From DATKMK01 sp035541895 (GTDB lineage: Bacteria > Desulfobacterota > Binatia > HRBIN30 > JACQVA1): a DNA stretch of 64,000 nucleotides. The notes under the pieces are model-generated. The model saw nothing but the letters and a program-made list of their open reading frames with translations. It searched no databases and had not been told where the DNA came from. Position numbers and translations under genes: made by a program. Shown here in pieces: positions 1 to 9,013 of the stretch (position 1 is the stretch's first letter; each line of letters starts with the position of its first letter). The DNA lies in the NCBI GenBank assembly GCA_035541895.1, contig DATKMK010000129.1, forward strand, positions 13,988-77,987, read 5' to 3'.

Positions 1-325
1 TCTCATCGATGGCGCCTCGCATTTTCTGAAACGCGCGCAGGTTCCGCGCCGCATCCCCTCGCACGTCGCCGGCGCGACCGAGCAAGGCAACCCGCGTCCG
101 CACGCCGCGACGACGCAGCAGGCGCGCCATCACGAAGCCATCGCCGCCGTTATTGCCCTTGCCCGCGCAGATCACGACCGAGCGTTTGCGTGCGTGGGGG
201 AACCAGCGCAGCAGCGCCGCGCACGCGCCCTGTCCCGCCCGCTCCATCAATGCATAGCCGGGCGTGCCGTGTTCGATCGTCAGTTGATCCAACCGCCGCA
301 TCTCGGCGGCCGACACAATGATCAT
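1..325 (-). CDS. nnrE: NAD(P)H-hydrate epimerase (YjeF N-terminal domain), partial
   Basis: This is the first ~108 residues of a YjeF_N-type NAD(P)HX epimerase, which repairs hydrated NADH/NADPH in the cytoplasm. The N-terminus reads MIIVSAAEMRRLDQ, and the family signature GNNGGDGFVMARLLRRRG is present in a Rossmann-like fold. In many bacteria this domain is fused to the ADP-dependent dehydratase NnrD, but the gene runs off the left edge, so a fusion cannot be judged. The ATG at 325 lies 16 nt after the pdxJ stop, so it is the last visible gene of the minus-strand run tilS-ftsH-cdaA-cdaR-glmM-pdxJ. acpS, often found between pdxJ and nnr, is absent. Confidence 0.85.
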   Translation of the reverse strand, partial: MIIVSAAEMRRLDQLTIEHGTPGYALMERAGQGACAALLRWFPHARKRSVVICAGKGNNGGDGFVMARLLRRRGVRTRVALLGRAGDVRGDAARNLRAFQKMRGAIDE

Positions 326-341
326 GGGTCCGTCAACATGC

Positions 342-1088
342 TCAGTCCGCGGTCGCGGAACGTGCGGCCACCATGCGCGCTTTCATGTCACGCACCGCCT
401 GCTCCAGCCCGACGAAGACGGCGTGCGCAACGATGCTGTGGCCGATGTTCAGCTCGTGAATCTCCGGCAGCGCGGCGATCGGAGCAACGTTGTCGAGCGT
501 CAGGCCGTGACCGGCGTTGACAATCAACCCGGCAGCGCGGGCTTGCCGTGCCGCTGCCGCGATTCGTTGCAACTCGCGGTCGCGTGCCGCAACGCTCTTC
601 GCGTCGGCATACGAGCCGGTATGGATCTCAATTGTGTCTGCTTGCAATCGCTGGGCGCCTTCGATTTGCCGCGCGTCGGGATCGATGAACAGGCTGACGC
701 GGATGCCCGCCGCTCGCAGCGTGCGCACGACGAGCGTCATGGCTTCGATCTGTCCGGCGACGTCCAGCCCACCCTCGGTCGTCAACTCGGCACGTTTTTC
801 AGGCACGATGCACACATCTTGGGGACGGACCTGACACGCCTTCCGAACCATTTCAGGCGTCGCGGCCATCTCCAAATTGAGTTTCGTCGCACTGCGCGCG
901 CACAGCTCGTCGACATCCGCGTCTTGGATGTGGCGGCGGTCTTCGCGCAGATGCACGGTGATACCGTCGGCGCCACCACGTTCGGCTGCGAGCGCCGCTT
1001 CGAGTATGGATGGATACGGCGTGCGGCGTGCCTGGCGGAGCGTCGCCACGTGGTCGATATTCACGCCCAAGTAGATCGGGTTCGCCAT
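342..1088 (-). CDS. pdxJ: Pyridoxine 5'-phosphate synthase
   Basis: PdxJ condenses 1-deoxy-xylulose 5-phosphate with 3-amino-2-oxopropyl phosphate to make pyridoxine 5'-phosphate, the last ring-forming step of DXP-dependent vitamin B6 synthesis. The 248-residue length is typical. Family motifs are clear: NIDHVATLRQAR at the N-terminus, ITVHLREDRRHI, VCIVPEKRAELTTEGG (the active-site Glu loop), EIHTGSYAD, NAGHGL and ELNIGHSIVAHAVF at the C-terminal phosphate site. The ATG at 1088 lies 3 nt after the glmM stop, so the two genes are translationally close and surely co-transcribed. Confidence 0.97.
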   Translation of the reverse strand: MANPIYLGVNIDHVATLRQARRTPYPSILEAALAAERGGADGITVHLREDRRHIQDADVDELCARSATKLNLEMAATPEMVRKACQVRPQDVCIVPEKRAELTTEGGLDVAGQIEAMTLVVRTLRAAGIRVSLFIDPDARQIEGAQRLQADTIEIHTGSYADAKSVAARDRELQRIAAAARQARAAGLIVNAGHGLTLDNVAPIAALPEIHELNIGHSIVAHAVFVGLEQAVRDMKARMVAARSATAD

Positions 1089-1091
1089 GAG

Positions 1092-2477
1092 TCAGGCAGC
1101 CAGGTGCTTGCGGATGACGCCGGCAATCTCGTCAACGCATTCGTTGACCTGTTCCACGCGTTCGGCTTCGACCATCACCCGCAGGAGCGGCTCGGTGCCC
1201 GAGTAACGAACCAGCACGCGCCCACGCTCGCCCAGCGATGCCGTGATGCGGTCGATGACCTGCTGCACCGGCGGCAGGCTCGTCAACTCGCGTCGCTCGC
1301 GGACCCGCACGTTTTCCAGCCGTTGTGGCAAACGTGTGATGATGCGCCGTAACTCACTGAGCGGTCGACCCCGCTTTACCAGCACCGCCAGCACTTGCAG
1401 CGCGGTCAATAACCCGTCGCCGGTCGTGCTGTATTCCAGCAACACGATGTGCCCGGACTGTTCACCTCCCAACGCGCAGCCCGTGCGACGCATCTCTTCG
1501 ACCACGTAGCGATCGCCGACCGGGACCCGTACCAGCCGCGCACCGCGCTGGCGCAGTGCAATCTCCAACCCGAGATTGCTCATGACGGTCGCCACCACGG
1601 TTTGTTGCGGCAAACGGTTCTGCGCGAGCAGATCGTCGGCCAGCATGCCCAGGATCTCGTCGCCGTCGACGATATCGCCGGTCTCGTCGACCAGGATGCA
1701 GCGATCGGCGTCTCCATCGAGGGCAATCCCGACGTGAGCACGCTCGCGACGCACGGCGGCTTGCAACCGCCCCGGATGCAACGCCCCGCAGTCCCGATTG
1801 ATGTTGTGACCGTCCGGATCCACACCCAGCGCGACGACGTGGGCGCCGAGTTCTTGCAACACTTCCGGCGCCACCCGATAGGCCGCGCCGTGCGCGCAGT
1901 CGACCGCGATGCGCAACCCTTCGAGTGTCAGCTCCCGCGGAAATCCCTGCTTGACGAATACGTTGTAGCGCCCGAGGGCGTCGTCGATGCGGAACGCCTT
2001 GCCGACTCCCTCCGCAGTGGGTCGAAAGGCATCCAACAGTCCATCCGCCATGAAGTGTTCGATCTCAGCTTCGACCTCATCGGGTAGTTTGAACCCGGTC
2101 TCCGCAAAGAACTTGATGCCGTTGTCCTGAAACGGATTGTGCGAGGCCGAGATCACCACCCCGGCGTCCGCGCGCAAGCTGCGCGTGAGGAATGCGATCG
2201 CTGGCGTCGGCATCGGACCGACGAGCAGGACGTCGACACCCATCGAGCACATTCCCGACGTCAGCGCGCTTTCGAGCAAGTACCCGGAGATCCGCGTGTC
2301 CTTTCCAATGATGATCTTGTGGCGCCGCGCATCGCGCTTGAAGACGTGCGCGGCCGCTCGGCCGAGCCGCAGGGCGGTCTCCGCCGTCATCGGCTCGACG
2401 TTGGCCACCCCACGAATTCCGTCGGTACCGAAGAGCTTCCGTTCCCGAACCTTGGTCGAACGAGCCTTTGCCGTCAC
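1092..2477 (-). CDS. glmM: Phosphoglucosamine mutase
   Basis: GlmM converts glucosamine-6-phosphate to glucosamine-1-phosphate for UDP-GlcNAc and so for peptidoglycan and LPS. The catalytic phosphoserine loop is ISASHNPFQDNGIKFF, the metal site is DGDADRC, the sugar-binding loop is GEQSGHI, and the C-terminal phosphate site is RYSGTEPLLR. The conserved start LFGTDGIRG is preceded by about 14 extra residues. I chose GTG at 2477 because it overlaps the cdaR stop as GTGA, implying coupling; a start nearer LFGTDGIRG is possible. Its place after cdaA-cdaR matches the conserved locus in which c-di-AMP signalling is linked to cell-wall precursor supply. Confidence 0.97.
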   Translation of the reverse strand: MTAKARSTKVRERKLFGTDGIRGVANVEPMTAETALRLGRAAAHVFKRDARRHKIIIGKDTRISGYLLESALTSGMCSMGVDVLLVGPMPTPAIAFLTRSLRADAGVVISASHNPFQDNGIKFFAETGFKLPDEVEAEIEHFMADGLLDAFRPTAEGVGKAFRIDDALGRYNVFVKQGFPRELTLEGLRIAVDCAHGAAYRVAPEVLQELGAHVVALGVDPDGHNINRDCGALHPGRLQAAVRRERAHVGIALDGDADRCILVDETGDIVDGDEILGMLADDLLAQNRLPQQTVVATVMSNLGLEIALRQRGARLVRVPVGDRYVVEEMRRTGCALGGEQSGHIVLLEYSTTGDGLLTALQVLAVLVKRGRPLSELRRIITRLPQRLENVRVRERRELTSLPPVQQVIDRITASLGERGRVLVRYSGTEPLLRVMVEAERVEQVNECVDEIAGVIRKHLAA

Positions 2478-3463
2478 TTTCTCCCCTTGAGCACTCGCAT
2501 CTGTAGTTCCGCCGGTTCTAGTCGCAGCAGCTCGACGCCGGGAGGCAACTCGACCGTCGGCGTCCGTTGGTAGCGACCAGGTGCCGCGTTGGCGGCGTCG
2601 ATATAAACCTCGCCGTGGCTCAGCTCAAGCGACTCGACCACGTGCTTCGGTCCGCGCACTACGACGCGGAGGTTCGATGGATCCAGGCTGGCGTGGTGCG
2701 TGCCGCGCACAACAACCGGCACGTGTCGCAGCTCGCGCTCAATCTCGATCTCGTCGATCTGCACCTTCACCGCCACCCGCTGTGCACTGAACGACACGTA
2801 TTCGCTGATCGGCGGCACCGCCAGCTCGCGCTCGATCTTCCCCGGCCCGACTCCGGTGAGGTTGAGCGGTTCGGTTTCCGGTCCCTTCAGATCTTCAATC
2901 GCCGACGCCGGCCCGATGACCTCAATGGTCTCGGGCGACACTCGCGTATCGACCACGTGGAGTCCCGGCGGCAGCTTGCCCGCCAACTGCAACCGCACGG
3001 GAACGGTTCGTCGCACGATCCGTTCGAGGTCGATGGTAATTTGTGCCGGCGTAATTCGCGCGACCTTGACGCCGCGCGGCAGGTTGAGCGAGTCGGCGGT
3101 GATGCGAAACACTGCCGGGCCAGGATGCAGACCGGACAAGTCCAGGGGAATCATCAGCCGTTTGCTATCGATGCGACTCAGCAACGTCCGCGGCCCGCTC
3201 ACCCGCAAGTCGACGAAGTCGACGCGCGGACTGGTAATCATCATCGCGATCGGGATGTCCCGCAGCTCCAACGCGACCTGCAGCGCTTGCTCGGTGTCGC
3301 GCTCGCTCGCGTTGACAAACGCCCATAAGCCGAACGCAACGGCTAGCGACACCAGCTTCATGCCCAAGTCTTGCGTGAACATGGCGCGCCAGCGCGCGCG
3401 CGCGCGCAATGGCTCCAGTCGTCGCCACACTGCCGCCGTGGTCGTGCGGTCGAACCAACTCAT
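2474..3463 (-). CDS. cdaR: YbbR-domain protein, CdaA regulator
   Basis: A 329-residue single-pass membrane protein with one N-terminal helix (about residues 31-50, GMKLVSLAVAFGLWAFVNAS), followed by a run of about three YbbR-type beta modules outside the membrane. The repeats are seen as recurring patterns such as VDLRVSGP, IEVIGPAS and LRVVVRGP. In Firmicutes YbbR/CdaR binds CdaA and modulates its cyclase activity. Here the ATG overlaps the cdaA stop by 4 nt and its own stop overlaps the glmM start by 4 nt, giving a coupled cdaA-cdaR-glmM set. Confidence 0.9.
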   Translation of the reverse strand: MSWFDRTTTAAVWRRLEPLRARARWRAMFTQDLGMKLVSLAVAFGLWAFVNASERDTEQALQVALELRDIPIAMMITSPRVDFVDLRVSGPRTLLSRIDSKRLMIPLDLSGLHPGPAVFRITADSLNLPRGVKVARITPAQITIDLERIVRRTVPVRLQLAGKLPPGLHVVDTRVSPETIEVIGPASAIEDLKGPETEPLNLTGVGPGKIERELAVPPISEYVSFSAQRVAVKVQIDEIEIERELRHVPVVVRGTHHASLDPSNLRVVVRGPKHVVESLELSHGEVYIDAANAAPGRYQRTPTVELPPGVELLRLEPAELQMRVLKGRK

Positions 3464-4209
3464 TCGACCACCAGCTTTTGCAGCGTGGCGCGCAGCGTGC
3501 CGGCGTCGAGGTCGCGCGTGATTCGCCCCTCCCGCACCAGCGAGATGCTTCCTTCCTCTTCGGACACGACGATCACCACCGCATCGGTCTCCTCGGTGAG
3601 CCCGATCGCCGCGCGATGACGAGTGCCGAGGGTCTTGCTCACGCTCGGGTTGGTGGTGAGCGGCAGGAAGCAGCCGGCCGCGGTGATCCGGCCTTTCTGC
3701 AGGATCAAGGCGCCGTCGTGAATCGGCGAGGCCGGCATGAAGATGCTCAGGACCAGCTCGCGACTGACGCGCGCGTCGAGCCGGGTGCCGACTTCAATGT
3801 ATTCGTTGAGGCCGAACTCGCGCTCGAAGACGATCAGCGCGCCGATGCGCTTGCCGGCGAGCGCCACCGTCGAGCGGACGACTTCTTCGAGATCTTGATG
3901 CTCCATCTTGCGCTCGGCCCCGAACAGCGACCCGGCGCCTACTTGCGTCAAGGCACGGCGGATGTCGTTCTGAAAGATCACGACGATCAGCAGCAAGAAC
4001 GAGCTGAGAAAATTGTCGAGAATCCAGTTGAGCGTGTACAGATCGAAGTATTGCGAGGACAGATACGTGAGAAAGACGACCGCGAGTCCGACCAGCATCT
4101 GGGCGGCGCGCGTACCCCGGATTAGGTCGATAATTCGGTAGACGACGAACGCGATGACGACGATGTCGACCGCATCTTGGACACGGAAGTTCGCGAGCAG
4201 CTCCAGCAT
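3460..4209 (-). CDS. cdaA: Membrane diadenylate cyclase (DisA_N domain)
   Basis: CdaA makes cyclic di-AMP from two ATP. The 249-residue protein has about three N-terminal membrane helices (IVVIAFVVYRIIDLI, MLVGLAVVFLTYLSSQY, FLSSFLLLIVVIFQ) followed by a DAC domain. The two catalytic motifs are intact: DGA in SPIHDGALILQKG and RHR in LGTRHRAAIGLTEE. The gene starts at an ATG and overlaps cdaR by 4 nt. The folP gene that often sits between ftsH and cdaA in related locus orders is missing. c-di-AMP is best known from Gram-positives but also occurs in deltaproteobacterial-type lineages, and the intact motifs suggest an active enzyme. Confidence 0.95.
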   Translation of the reverse strand: MLELLANFRVQDAVDIVVIAFVVYRIIDLIRGTRAAQMLVGLAVVFLTYLSSQYFDLYTLNWILDNFLSSFLLLIVVIFQNDIRRALTQVGAGSLFGAERKMEHQDLEEVVRSTVALAGKRIGALIVFEREFGLNEYIEVGTRLDARVSRELVLSIFMPASPIHDGALILQKGRITAAGCFLPLTTNPSVSKTLGTRHRAAIGLTEETDAVVIVVSEEEGSISLVREGRITRDLDAGTLRATLQKLVVE

Positions 4210-4297
4210 GGCGAGGGCCGCAAGAACCGGTTACCGCTGCGCGGGACGACCGCCCGAGCCGCTCGTTCGGGCACGTGACGTAGGCCGAGGTGGGCGA

Positions 4298-6139
4298 TCA
4301 CGCCCGCGCATCGCCGCCGACGGCGCTCAGCGGCACAGCGCCATTGTTGCCATGAGCCAGGCGCAGGACCTCGTCGATCTCTGCGCCGTCGAGCGATTCC
4401 TTTTCCAGCAACCGTTCGGCGACCTTGTGCAGCACGTCGAGATTCGCTTCCAGCAAGTCCTTCGCACCCTGATAGCTTTCTTGGATGATGCGGCGGACTT
4501 CCGCGTCGATCTCCATCGCGGTGCGTTCGGAATAATCCTGCACCTGGGTGAAGTCGCGCCCGAGAAAGATTTCTTCACCCTTCTTGCCGAACGTCATCGG
4601 CCCGAGCGCCTCGCTCATACCCCACTCGCACACCATGCGGCGGGCCAACTCGGTCGCCTTCTCCAAATCGTTGCCGGCGCCCGTGGTCATGTGCTGCAGG
4701 ACCAACTCCTCGGCGGCGCGGCCGCCGAACAGGATCTGCAAGCTCTTCTGCAGATACTCGCGCGAATAGGTGTGACGCTCGTCGATTGGTAGTTGCTGGG
4801 TCAGGCCCAGTGCGGTGCCGCGGGGGATAATGGTCACCTTGTGAATAGGATCGGTACCGGGGATCAACTTGGCGACCAAAGCATGACCAGCCTCGTGAAA
4901 TGCGGTGTTGCGCCGCTCTTCGAGGCTGATGATCATGCTCTTGCGCTCCGAGCCCATCATCACCTTGTCCTTAGCCAGCTCGAAGTCGCGCATGGCGACC
5001 CGCTCGACACCGCTGCGGGCCGCGAGCAACGCCGCCTCGTTCACCAAGTTCTCCAGATCCGCGCCGGCAAATCCGGGCGTGCCGCGCGCGAGCAACGACA
5101 GGTCGACATCCTCGGCGAGCGGCACGCGGCGTGTGTGGACCCGCAAGATCCCTTCGCGCCCTTTCACATCCGGCCGTGGCACGACGACACGACGGTCGAA
5201 TCGACCCGCGCGCAGCAAGGCCGGATCGAGTACGTCGGGTCGGTTGGTGGCGGCGATCAGAATCACGCCTTCATTCGCCTCGAAGCCGTCCATCTCGACG
5301 AGCAATTGGTTGAGCGTCTGCTCGCGTTCATCGTGTCCACCGCCGAGTCCGGCGCCGCGATGCCGTCCGACGGCATCAATTTCGTCGATGAAGATGATGC
5401 AAGGCGCGTTCTTCTTGCCTTGGACGAATAGATCGCGCACCCGTGACGCCCCGACACCGACGAACATTTCAACGAAATCCGAGCCGCTGATCGAAAAGAA
5501 CGGCACACCCGCTTCCCCGGCGATGGCGCGAGCCAGCAGCGTCTTACCGGTTCCCGGCGCGCCCACCAGCAACACGCCCTTGGGAATCCGGCCGCCGAGT
5601 TTGGTGAACTTCTTCGGGTCCTTCAGAAAGGCGATGATCTCTTCGATTTCGTCCTTCGCTTCATCAATCCCCGCCACGTCGGTGAACGTCACCTTCTGCT
5701 GATTCTCGGTCAGCAGCTTGGCGCGACTCTTTCCGAACGACATCGCCTTGCCGCCGCCCACTTGCATCTGGCGCATGAAGAAGATCCACACGCCGATCAG
5801 CAGCAGCATGGGAAACCATTGCAGGAGCACGGTGATGTACCACGGGTCGCCGTCCTCCGGTTTCGCGGTGATCTTGACCCCCTTCGCGCGCAGCATCTTG
5901 ATCAGCTCGGGGTCCTCGGGCGCAAACGTCTTGAACCGTTCGCCGTTATGGAACTTCCCCTTGATGCTGCGACCTTGGATGGTGACCTCGGTGAGGTCCC
6001 CCTTGTCGAGGGCGGCGACGAAATCGCTGAAGATAATGTCGGGCTCGCGGGCCTGCTGCTTGTTGAACAGGTTGAATAGCAGCAGGAACATCAGGCCCAG
6101 TACGAGCCATAGGGCAACGTTGCGTGAGATCTGATTCAC
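4298..6139 (-). CDS. ftsH: ATP-dependent zinc metalloprotease FtsH
   Basis: FtsH is a membrane-anchored AAA+ protease that removes misfolded membrane proteins and regulators. The 613-residue protein shows TM1 at about 8-25, a periplasmic domain, TM2 at about 108-126, Walker A GAPGTGKT, Walker B IIFIDEIDAVGR, the second region of homology RPDVLDPALLRAGRFDR, and the zinc site HEAGH with the distal Asp in NDLEKATELARRM. The length is slightly short of E. coli FtsH, mainly at the low-complexity C-terminus. It lies 45 nt downstream of tilS, a very conserved neighbourhood. Confidence 0.98.
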   Translation of the reverse strand: MNQISRNVALWLVLGLMFLLLFNLFNKQQAREPDIIFSDFVAALDKGDLTEVTIQGRSIKGKFHNGERFKTFAPEDPELIKMLRAKGVKITAKPEDGDPWYITVLLQWFPMLLLIGVWIFFMRQMQVGGGKAMSFGKSRAKLLTENQQKVTFTDVAGIDEAKDEIEEIIAFLKDPKKFTKLGGRIPKGVLLVGAPGTGKTLLARAIAGEAGVPFFSISGSDFVEMFVGVGASRVRDLFVQGKKNAPCIIFIDEIDAVGRHRGAGLGGGHDEREQTLNQLLVEMDGFEANEGVILIAATNRPDVLDPALLRAGRFDRRVVVPRPDVKGREGILRVHTRRVPLAEDVDLSLLARGTPGFAGADLENLVNEAALLAARSGVERVAMRDFELAKDKVMMGSERKSMIISLEERRNTAFHEAGHALVAKLIPGTDPIHKVTIIPRGTALGLTQQLPIDERHTYSREYLQKSLQILFGGRAAEELVLQHMTTGAGNDLEKATELARRMVCEWGMSEALGPMTFGKKGEEIFLGRDFTQVQDYSERTAMEIDAEVRRIIQESYQGAKDLLEANLDVLHKVAERLLEKESLDGAEIDEVLRLAHGNNGAVPLSAVGGDARA

Positions 6140-6183
6140 TTGTCCCTCAGCTAAAACTGCATGAGTAACCTAACATACGCACA

Positions 6184-7581
6184 CTACCCCAGCAACGGTT
6201 TGGCGGCGGTTTTCGCTCGTAGCCACAGCACCCGGCGCGTCTGCTCGTTGACCACGCGGCCGCTGCTCCGCACGACACCCGGAACCCAGAGCACGTCGGC
6301 CCCGCACTGCACCACCGGCCACGCCGACCGAAGCGGGTGAGGAATCTTGCGGTCGACGAAAATGTCGCCCAGCTTGCGCCGGCCGCGCATGCCCAGCGGC
6401 TGGATCCGATCGCCGGACATCGGCGTCCGAATGAGCAACTCCGGCACCGCATCTGCCGCGATGACGGCGTTCCATAGATCCGACGGCAGGCGGCGTGGGT
6501 GCGGCACGGACTCCACGCGGCTCACCTCGATGTCCCAACCGTCCAGATGAACACAGTGACCCGCTACGATCCGCCGGGGGAGAGACTCGGCCGGCGCCAC
6601 CGATTCGGCCCGCCCGAATCGGAGGCGGTCATACACGCGCTCCACCGTCCCACCCGGCAGCGCGACGCGGCGGCTCGGTCTTGGTCCCCGAAGCAAGCTG
6701 AGAACTGCCGCAACATGACGCTGCGTCAGTCCGCGCCGATGGCCGCGCACCTCAGCCAACCAGTGACGAATCGTTTCTCCTCGCTGCGCAACCGGTATAC
6801 GGAGCAACTCGCGAATCGACAAAACGCCGTCCGAGGAGACCGTGCTCCCGCTGACGGACGCTTCACGTTGTCGCATCAACTCAGCCAGGTTCGCCAGCGC
6901 TCGATCGATCTGCGGATTCATGTCTCGCAACAGCGGCAGCACGTCGTGACGAATGCGGTTGCGCTGGAAGCGCCGATCGCGGTTGCTGCTGTCTTCGCAA
7001 TACGACACGCCGAGCGCCTCGACGAACGCTTCAACCTCGCGGCGCGAGCAGTTCAACAGCGGACGCGCCACCGTCATCCCCGCGATGGTGGCGACGGGCA
7101 GAATCCCGACGAGTCCGCTCGGCCCACAACCGCGGATCATCCGTAACAGTACGGTCTCGGCCTGATCGTCGCGCGTGTGACCCGTGGCGATGCAGTCTGC
7201 CTGGATCGCGCGCGCGCGTGTGGCAAGCGCGGCGTAGCGAGCCTGCCGCGCCCGCTCCTCGGTATTCCCGCCCTCACGCAACGTGCGGGACAGGTTCTCC
7301 ACGTAGACGGGCGCATCGAAACGCGCCGCAAGCGCTCGTGCCGTGGCCGCATCCGCGTCGGCTTCCGCCCCACGCAGTCCGTGGTGGACGTGACACGCAC
7401 TCAGACGAAGATTCAGTCGCCGCGCAGCGAACACGAGGGCCGCCAATGTCGCCGTCGAATCCGCTCCGCCCGACAACGCGACCAGGACATGGCTGCCGGG
7501 GGCCGGGACGCCGGTGTGCTCGACGGCGTCACGAACAGCGCCGACAAATCGGGTAATCGCGCGTTGCACGGTCCGATTCAC
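6184..7581 (-). CDS. tilS: tRNA(Ile)-lysidine synthase
   Basis: TilS uses ATP and lysine to convert C34 of tRNA-Ile(CAU) to lysidine, so that the tRNA reads AUA as Ile. The PP-loop ATPase signature ALSGGADSTATLAAL is near the N-terminus, followed by HHGLRGAEAD, TGHTRDDQAETVL and RNRIRHDVLP, then the C-terminal TilS domain (RIQPLGMRGRRKLGDIFVD). I take GTG at 7581 (VNRTVQRAITRF); an in-frame TTG at 7608 would add nine residues but would abut the divergent gene. No strong ribosome site is seen for either. A CAU-anticodon tRNA occurs at 39.4 kb. Confidence 0.93.
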   Translation of the reverse strand: MNRTVQRAITRFVGAVRDAVEHTGVPAPGSHVLVALSGGADSTATLAALVFAARRLNLRLSACHVHHGLRGAEADADAATARALAARFDAPVYVENLSRTLREGGNTEERARQARYAALATRARAIQADCIATGHTRDDQAETVLLRMIRGCGPSGLVGILPVATIAGMTVARPLLNCSRREVEAFVEALGVSYCEDSSNRDRRFQRNRIRHDVLPLLRDMNPQIDRALANLAELMRQREASVSGSTVSSDGVLSIRELLRIPVAQRGETIRHWLAEVRGHRRGLTQRHVAAVLSLLRGPRPSRRVALPGGTVERVYDRLRFGRAESVAPAESLPRRIVAGHCVHLDGWDIEVSRVESVPHPRRLPSDLWNAVIAADAVPELLIRTPMSGDRIQPLGMRGRRKLGDIFVDRKIPHPLRSAWPVVQCGADVLWVPGVVRSSGRVVNEQTRRVLWLRAKTAAKPLLG

Positions 7582-7608
7582 TTTGGCATGGTACCCGACA
7601 CGACTCAA

Positions 7609-8277
7609 ATGCGTTCACTGCTCCTTGGCTTGTTCGCAATGGCGAGCGTCACCCTCCTTCAGACCAGTCGCGCGCGCGCCGCGGACACCGATCCGGCCGC
7701 ATCTCCAGCAGGACCGAATCCGGAGATGATTCGCGCCATCGCCGAGATTCGGCGCAAGTACGGTGCCGACGCGGTAATGATGGAAGGCACGCTGCTGAGT
7801 CATTCCATTCAAGCCGGGTCCGTACTCGAAACCGCCGTGACCATCGCCGACGTCCAGCGACGGGACGCGCGCACCTATCTCGTGTTCGCGGTTGAAACCG
7901 GGCTTGTCTACAACGATCGCGAACTGTCGGCCGACGAGCGGCTCCGTCGCACCTGGACTCGCATCGTCGAGCGATCGCTGCGCACGTTCCGCGCGCTCGA
8001 TCTTCCCGCCGACGGATTGTGCCTCGCGATCACCTACTCCCACAAACCGTACGCTGACGAACCCGACCTTCGCAGTCATCTCAGTGAGGGGCACGGCGAG
8101 CGCGAGTCGGTCGTGCTCTATCTCCTCACGAGCGACGTGAGCGAACTGCTGGGCAACAGGATCGGCGGGCAACAACTCGCCGATCGTTCGGTCGTGCTGG
8201 TCAACGATCGCCCGCAGCGGATTCGGGTCGAGCCGACAGAGGCACCGGCCTCAGCCGACACAGCCCCTACGCCCTAA
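7609..8277 (+). CDS. Exported hypothetical protein
   Basis: I do not recognise a family. The 222-residue product has a clear signal peptide (MRSLLLGLFAMASVTLLQTSRARAAD region, cleavage probably after ARA), a short Ala/Pro linker and then an alpha/beta domain with no cysteines of obvious catalytic pattern. The core includes AVTIADVQRRDARTYLVFAVETG and a C-terminal VVLVNDRPQRIRVEP. It is divergent from tilS with almost no spacer. The ATG at 7609 is used because it begins the signal peptide; an ATG at 7588 would add seven residues. Likely a periplasmic or secreted protein; function unknown. Confidence 0.65.
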   Translation: MRSLLLGLFAMASVTLLQTSRARAADTDPAASPAGPNPEMIRAIAEIRRKYGADAVMMEGTLLSHSIQAGSVLETAVTIADVQRRDARTYLVFAVETGLVYNDRELSADERLRRTWTRIVERSLRTFRALDLPADGLCLAITYSHKPYADEPDLRSHLSEGHGERESVVLYLLTSDVSELLGNRIGGQQLADRSVVLVNDRPQRIRVEPTEAPASADTAPTP

Positions 8278-8299
8278 CCACGCCGGCGTGGGCACGGCC

Positions 8300-9013
8300 T
8301 CACCATTTCTCGTACTGCACCGCGCGGCGTTGGTAACCGGCGCCACGCAAGAGGTCGCGCAATTTGGTCACCACGTCACCGACTCCACAAATGAAGAAAT
8401 GCCGGTCGCGCTCGGCGTCGCCGTCAACGTAGCGTGCGCGCACCGACTGCAACAACGCGTACGGCGACCGATCCAACAGCGGTTCGAACTGAAACCGCCC
8501 ATGTTCCCGCTCCGCCGCTTCCCACTCGCCACGATAGAGCAGCTCATCAACTGCATCCGCGCGATAGTGGAGCCGGACGCTACCGTTGCTACCTCGCGAT
8601 AGGATGCGCTTGAGCATCGGTCGGATCGGCGCAACACCGGTGGCGTCCGCGATGAAAACACATTCGCCGACCGGAGGCTCGGCGACCACAAAGGTGCCCC
8701 AAGGGCCGGAGAAGTGCACGACTGCACCGGCCCGCAACGTGAACAGATACGCGGAGCCGACACCGCCGGGCACTCGATTGAGACAGATTTCCAGCAACTC
8801 GGATTCCTCCGGATTGGAGGCGATCGAGTATGGGCGGATCAGCGTCTCACCACCGACTGGTAGTTGCAGCGAGATGAATTGACCTGGACTGAACGTCAAC
8901 CCTTGCTCAGCAGGTAGACGCAGAAAGATCGATCGGGTCTCCGGATTGTGCAACGCGATCCGTTCAACGACCGCGTGCTGCGGCCTCCGGCTCCGCGATA
9001 ACTCAGGCGGCAT
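8300..9013 (-). CDS. FAD/NAD(P)-binding oxidoreductase (ferredoxin-reductase type)
   Basis: A 237-residue ferredoxin-NADP-reductase-family protein. The FAD-binding motif is RPYSIASNP, the second flavin/phosphate loop is VPGGVGSAYL, the pyridine-nucleotide loop is ATGVAPIRPML, and a later element FICGVGDVVTKLRDLL fits the NAD-ribose region. It ends in an aromatic C-terminus (QYEKW). Its start lies inside the 3' end of the ferredoxin gene upstream (11-nt overlap), so the two are coupled and probably form an electron-transfer chain from NAD(P)H through FAD to [2Fe-2S]. This resembles the reductase components of aromatic oxygenases or phenol hydroxylases, but no oxygenase is next to it, so the final acceptor is unknown. 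Confidence 0.9.
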   Translation of the reverse strand: MPPELSRSRRPQHAVVERIALHNPETRSIFLRLPAEQGLTFSPGQFISLQLPVGGETLIRPYSIASNPEESELLEICLNRVPGGVGSAYLFTLRAGAVVHFSGPWGTFVVAEPPVGECVFIADATGVAPIRPMLKRILSRGSNGSVRLHYRADAVDELLYRGEWEAAEREHGRFQFEPLLDRSPYALLQSVRARYVDGDAERDRHFFICGVGDVVTKLRDLLRGAGYQRRAVQYEKW

